Shown here: piece after piece, positions 63,789 to 64,000 of the stretch
Position numbering within the stretch: position 1 is the stretch's first letter
Layout of the letters: each line of letters begins with the position of its first letter
From: Acidimangrovimonas sediminis
Lineage (GTDB): Bacteria > Pseudomonadota > Alphaproteobacteria > Rhodobacterales > Rhodobacteraceae
Reading direction: 5' to 3'
NCBI RefSeq assembly: GCF_002871005.1
Contig: NZ_PHSN01000016.1
Coordinates: forward strand, 62,001-126,000
Length of the DNA: 64,000 bases
Made by a program: the position numbers and the translations under genes
Notes under the pieces: generated by a model
What the model was told of the DNA's origin: nothing
What the model saw: the letters and a program-made list of their open reading frames with translations, nothing else
Databases searched by the model: none

Positions 63789-63805
63789 AACTAAACCGTT
63801 CAGTT
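63789..63805. promoter_or_regulatory. TetR-type operator candidate
   Basis: AACTAAACCGTTCAGTT pairs at seven of eight positions around a central C. This design (AACT…AGTT with AAC/GTT inside) is common for TetR/AcrR repressors of efflux operons. It lies 111 bases before the start of the last gene. Confidence 0.45.
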
Positions 63806-63915
63806 CTATTTCCTCGTCACACGCCAAGCGAGGGTGCGGCAGGCTGCCGCATCCGATGGCGCCCCAGACAGGCGGCCGCACAGCGGTGCGGGCCGCGGAC
63901 CGCAGGAGACGAGAG

Positions 63916-64000
63916 ATGTACATGAACAAACCCACGCTGCTTCTGGCCGTTGCGCTGGCCGTCGCGCCACTGGCCATCGCAGCCGAGGCGGCCGTGCTTT
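63916..64000 (+). CDS. Exported protein, start only
   Basis: Only 28 residues are in the window: MYMNKPTLLLAVALAVAPLA followed by IAAEAAVL. A signal peptide with a short basic start, a Leu/Ala core and a likely cleavage after an Ala. AGGAGAC lies eight bases before ATG 63916. The TetR-type site upstream suggests a regulated operon such as an efflux system, but the product cannot be identified. Confidence 0.6.
   Translation, partial: MYMNKPTLLLAVALAVAPLAIAAEAAVL

Larger units (their letters stand above)
63561..63915. other. 355-base gap between accA and the final gene
   Basis: No supported gene. It contains a CCCGCGG/CCGCGGG hairpin (63576-63598) after accA, an AT-rich patch (63682-63720) with a 19-bp palindrome, and a 17-base TetR-type palindrome at 63789. 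The last 15 bases hold AGGAGAC, the ribosome binding site of the partial gene. Confidence 0.6.

Overview
The window is GC-rich (roughly two thirds G+C), densely coding DNA with gene content and order typical of Rhodobacteraceae (Alphaproteobacteria; Rhodobacter/Paracoccus/Rhodovulum-like). Markers include an F0 ATP synthase operon atpI-atpB-atpE-atpF'-atpF with paired b and b' subunits, mcl1 (L-malyl-CoA/beta-methylmalyl-CoA lyase), phaA-phaB, a Rhodobacter-type porin, Hint-domain and RTX proteins, and CtrA-like TTAA boxes. It reads as chromosomal core and near-core sequence. I saw no insertion sequence, prophage, CRISPR array, tRNA or rRNA.

Layout. 1-6.4 kb: a truncated aldehyde dehydrogenase, a 1-Cys peroxiredoxin and a soeABC-type cytoplasmic sulfite dehydrogenase operon. 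6.6-9.9 kb: lipid A/Kdo genes (waaA-like, lpxK) and tag. 10-15.7 kb: an EAL-domain protein, phaA-phaB, small DUF proteins, a TrmN6-like methyltransferase and a long-chain polyprenyl diphosphate synthase. 15.8-20.1 kb: YggS, a strongly terminated porin, a DUF3576 lipoprotein and a Ubi-family hydroxylase. 20.3-26.5 kb: amidase, DapC-like aminotransferase, ftsK. 26.8-31.3 kb: an APC-like membrane protein converging on a selD fusion and mnmH (tRNA selenouridine). 31.4-37.3 kb: membrane-anchored RTX protein, rpsO, pnp, an HI0933-type flavoprotein. 37.4-40.3 kb: HIT protein, a GT14-like glycosyltransferase and a divergent carbohydrate-type sulfotransferase. 40.6-46.2 kb: adenosine kinase, nth, Hint protein, Ada-like methyltransferase, OmpA lipoprotein, FadR-type regulator. 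46.3-49 kb: F0 ATP synthase. 49.2-55.5 kb: ArsR regulator, periplasmic protein plus membrane chemoreceptor, pheS, rpmI-rplT, pyk. 55.8-64 kb: N-formylglutamate amidohydrolase family protein, DUF1244, hemolysin III, a D-amino-acid cluster (dat-dgcA-dgcN), mcl1, accA and the start of an exported protein.

How the genes fit together. phaA, phaB and mcl1 belong to acetyl-CoA handling (PHB and ethylmalonyl-CoA pathways). The cluster at 57.9-60.8 kb suggests a route that funnels D-amino-group nitrogen through D-glutamate, N-acetyl-D-glutamate and N-acetyl-L-glutamate. The GT14-like/sulfotransferase pair suggests synthesis of a sulfated surface glycan. The selD fusion and mnmH make a selenouridine tRNA modification unit.

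Non-coding structure is rich. There is a four-copy dispersed hairpin repeat (TTCTTCTGAGYGRAAATATCC core), an inverted pair of REP-like palindromes at 57.8 kb, perfect inverted repeats between phaA and phaB and after the FadR-type gene, two related 19-bp palindromes, one consensus CtrA box, several candidate operators and many stem-loop terminators. All functions are inferred from reading the sequence; no database search was possible.
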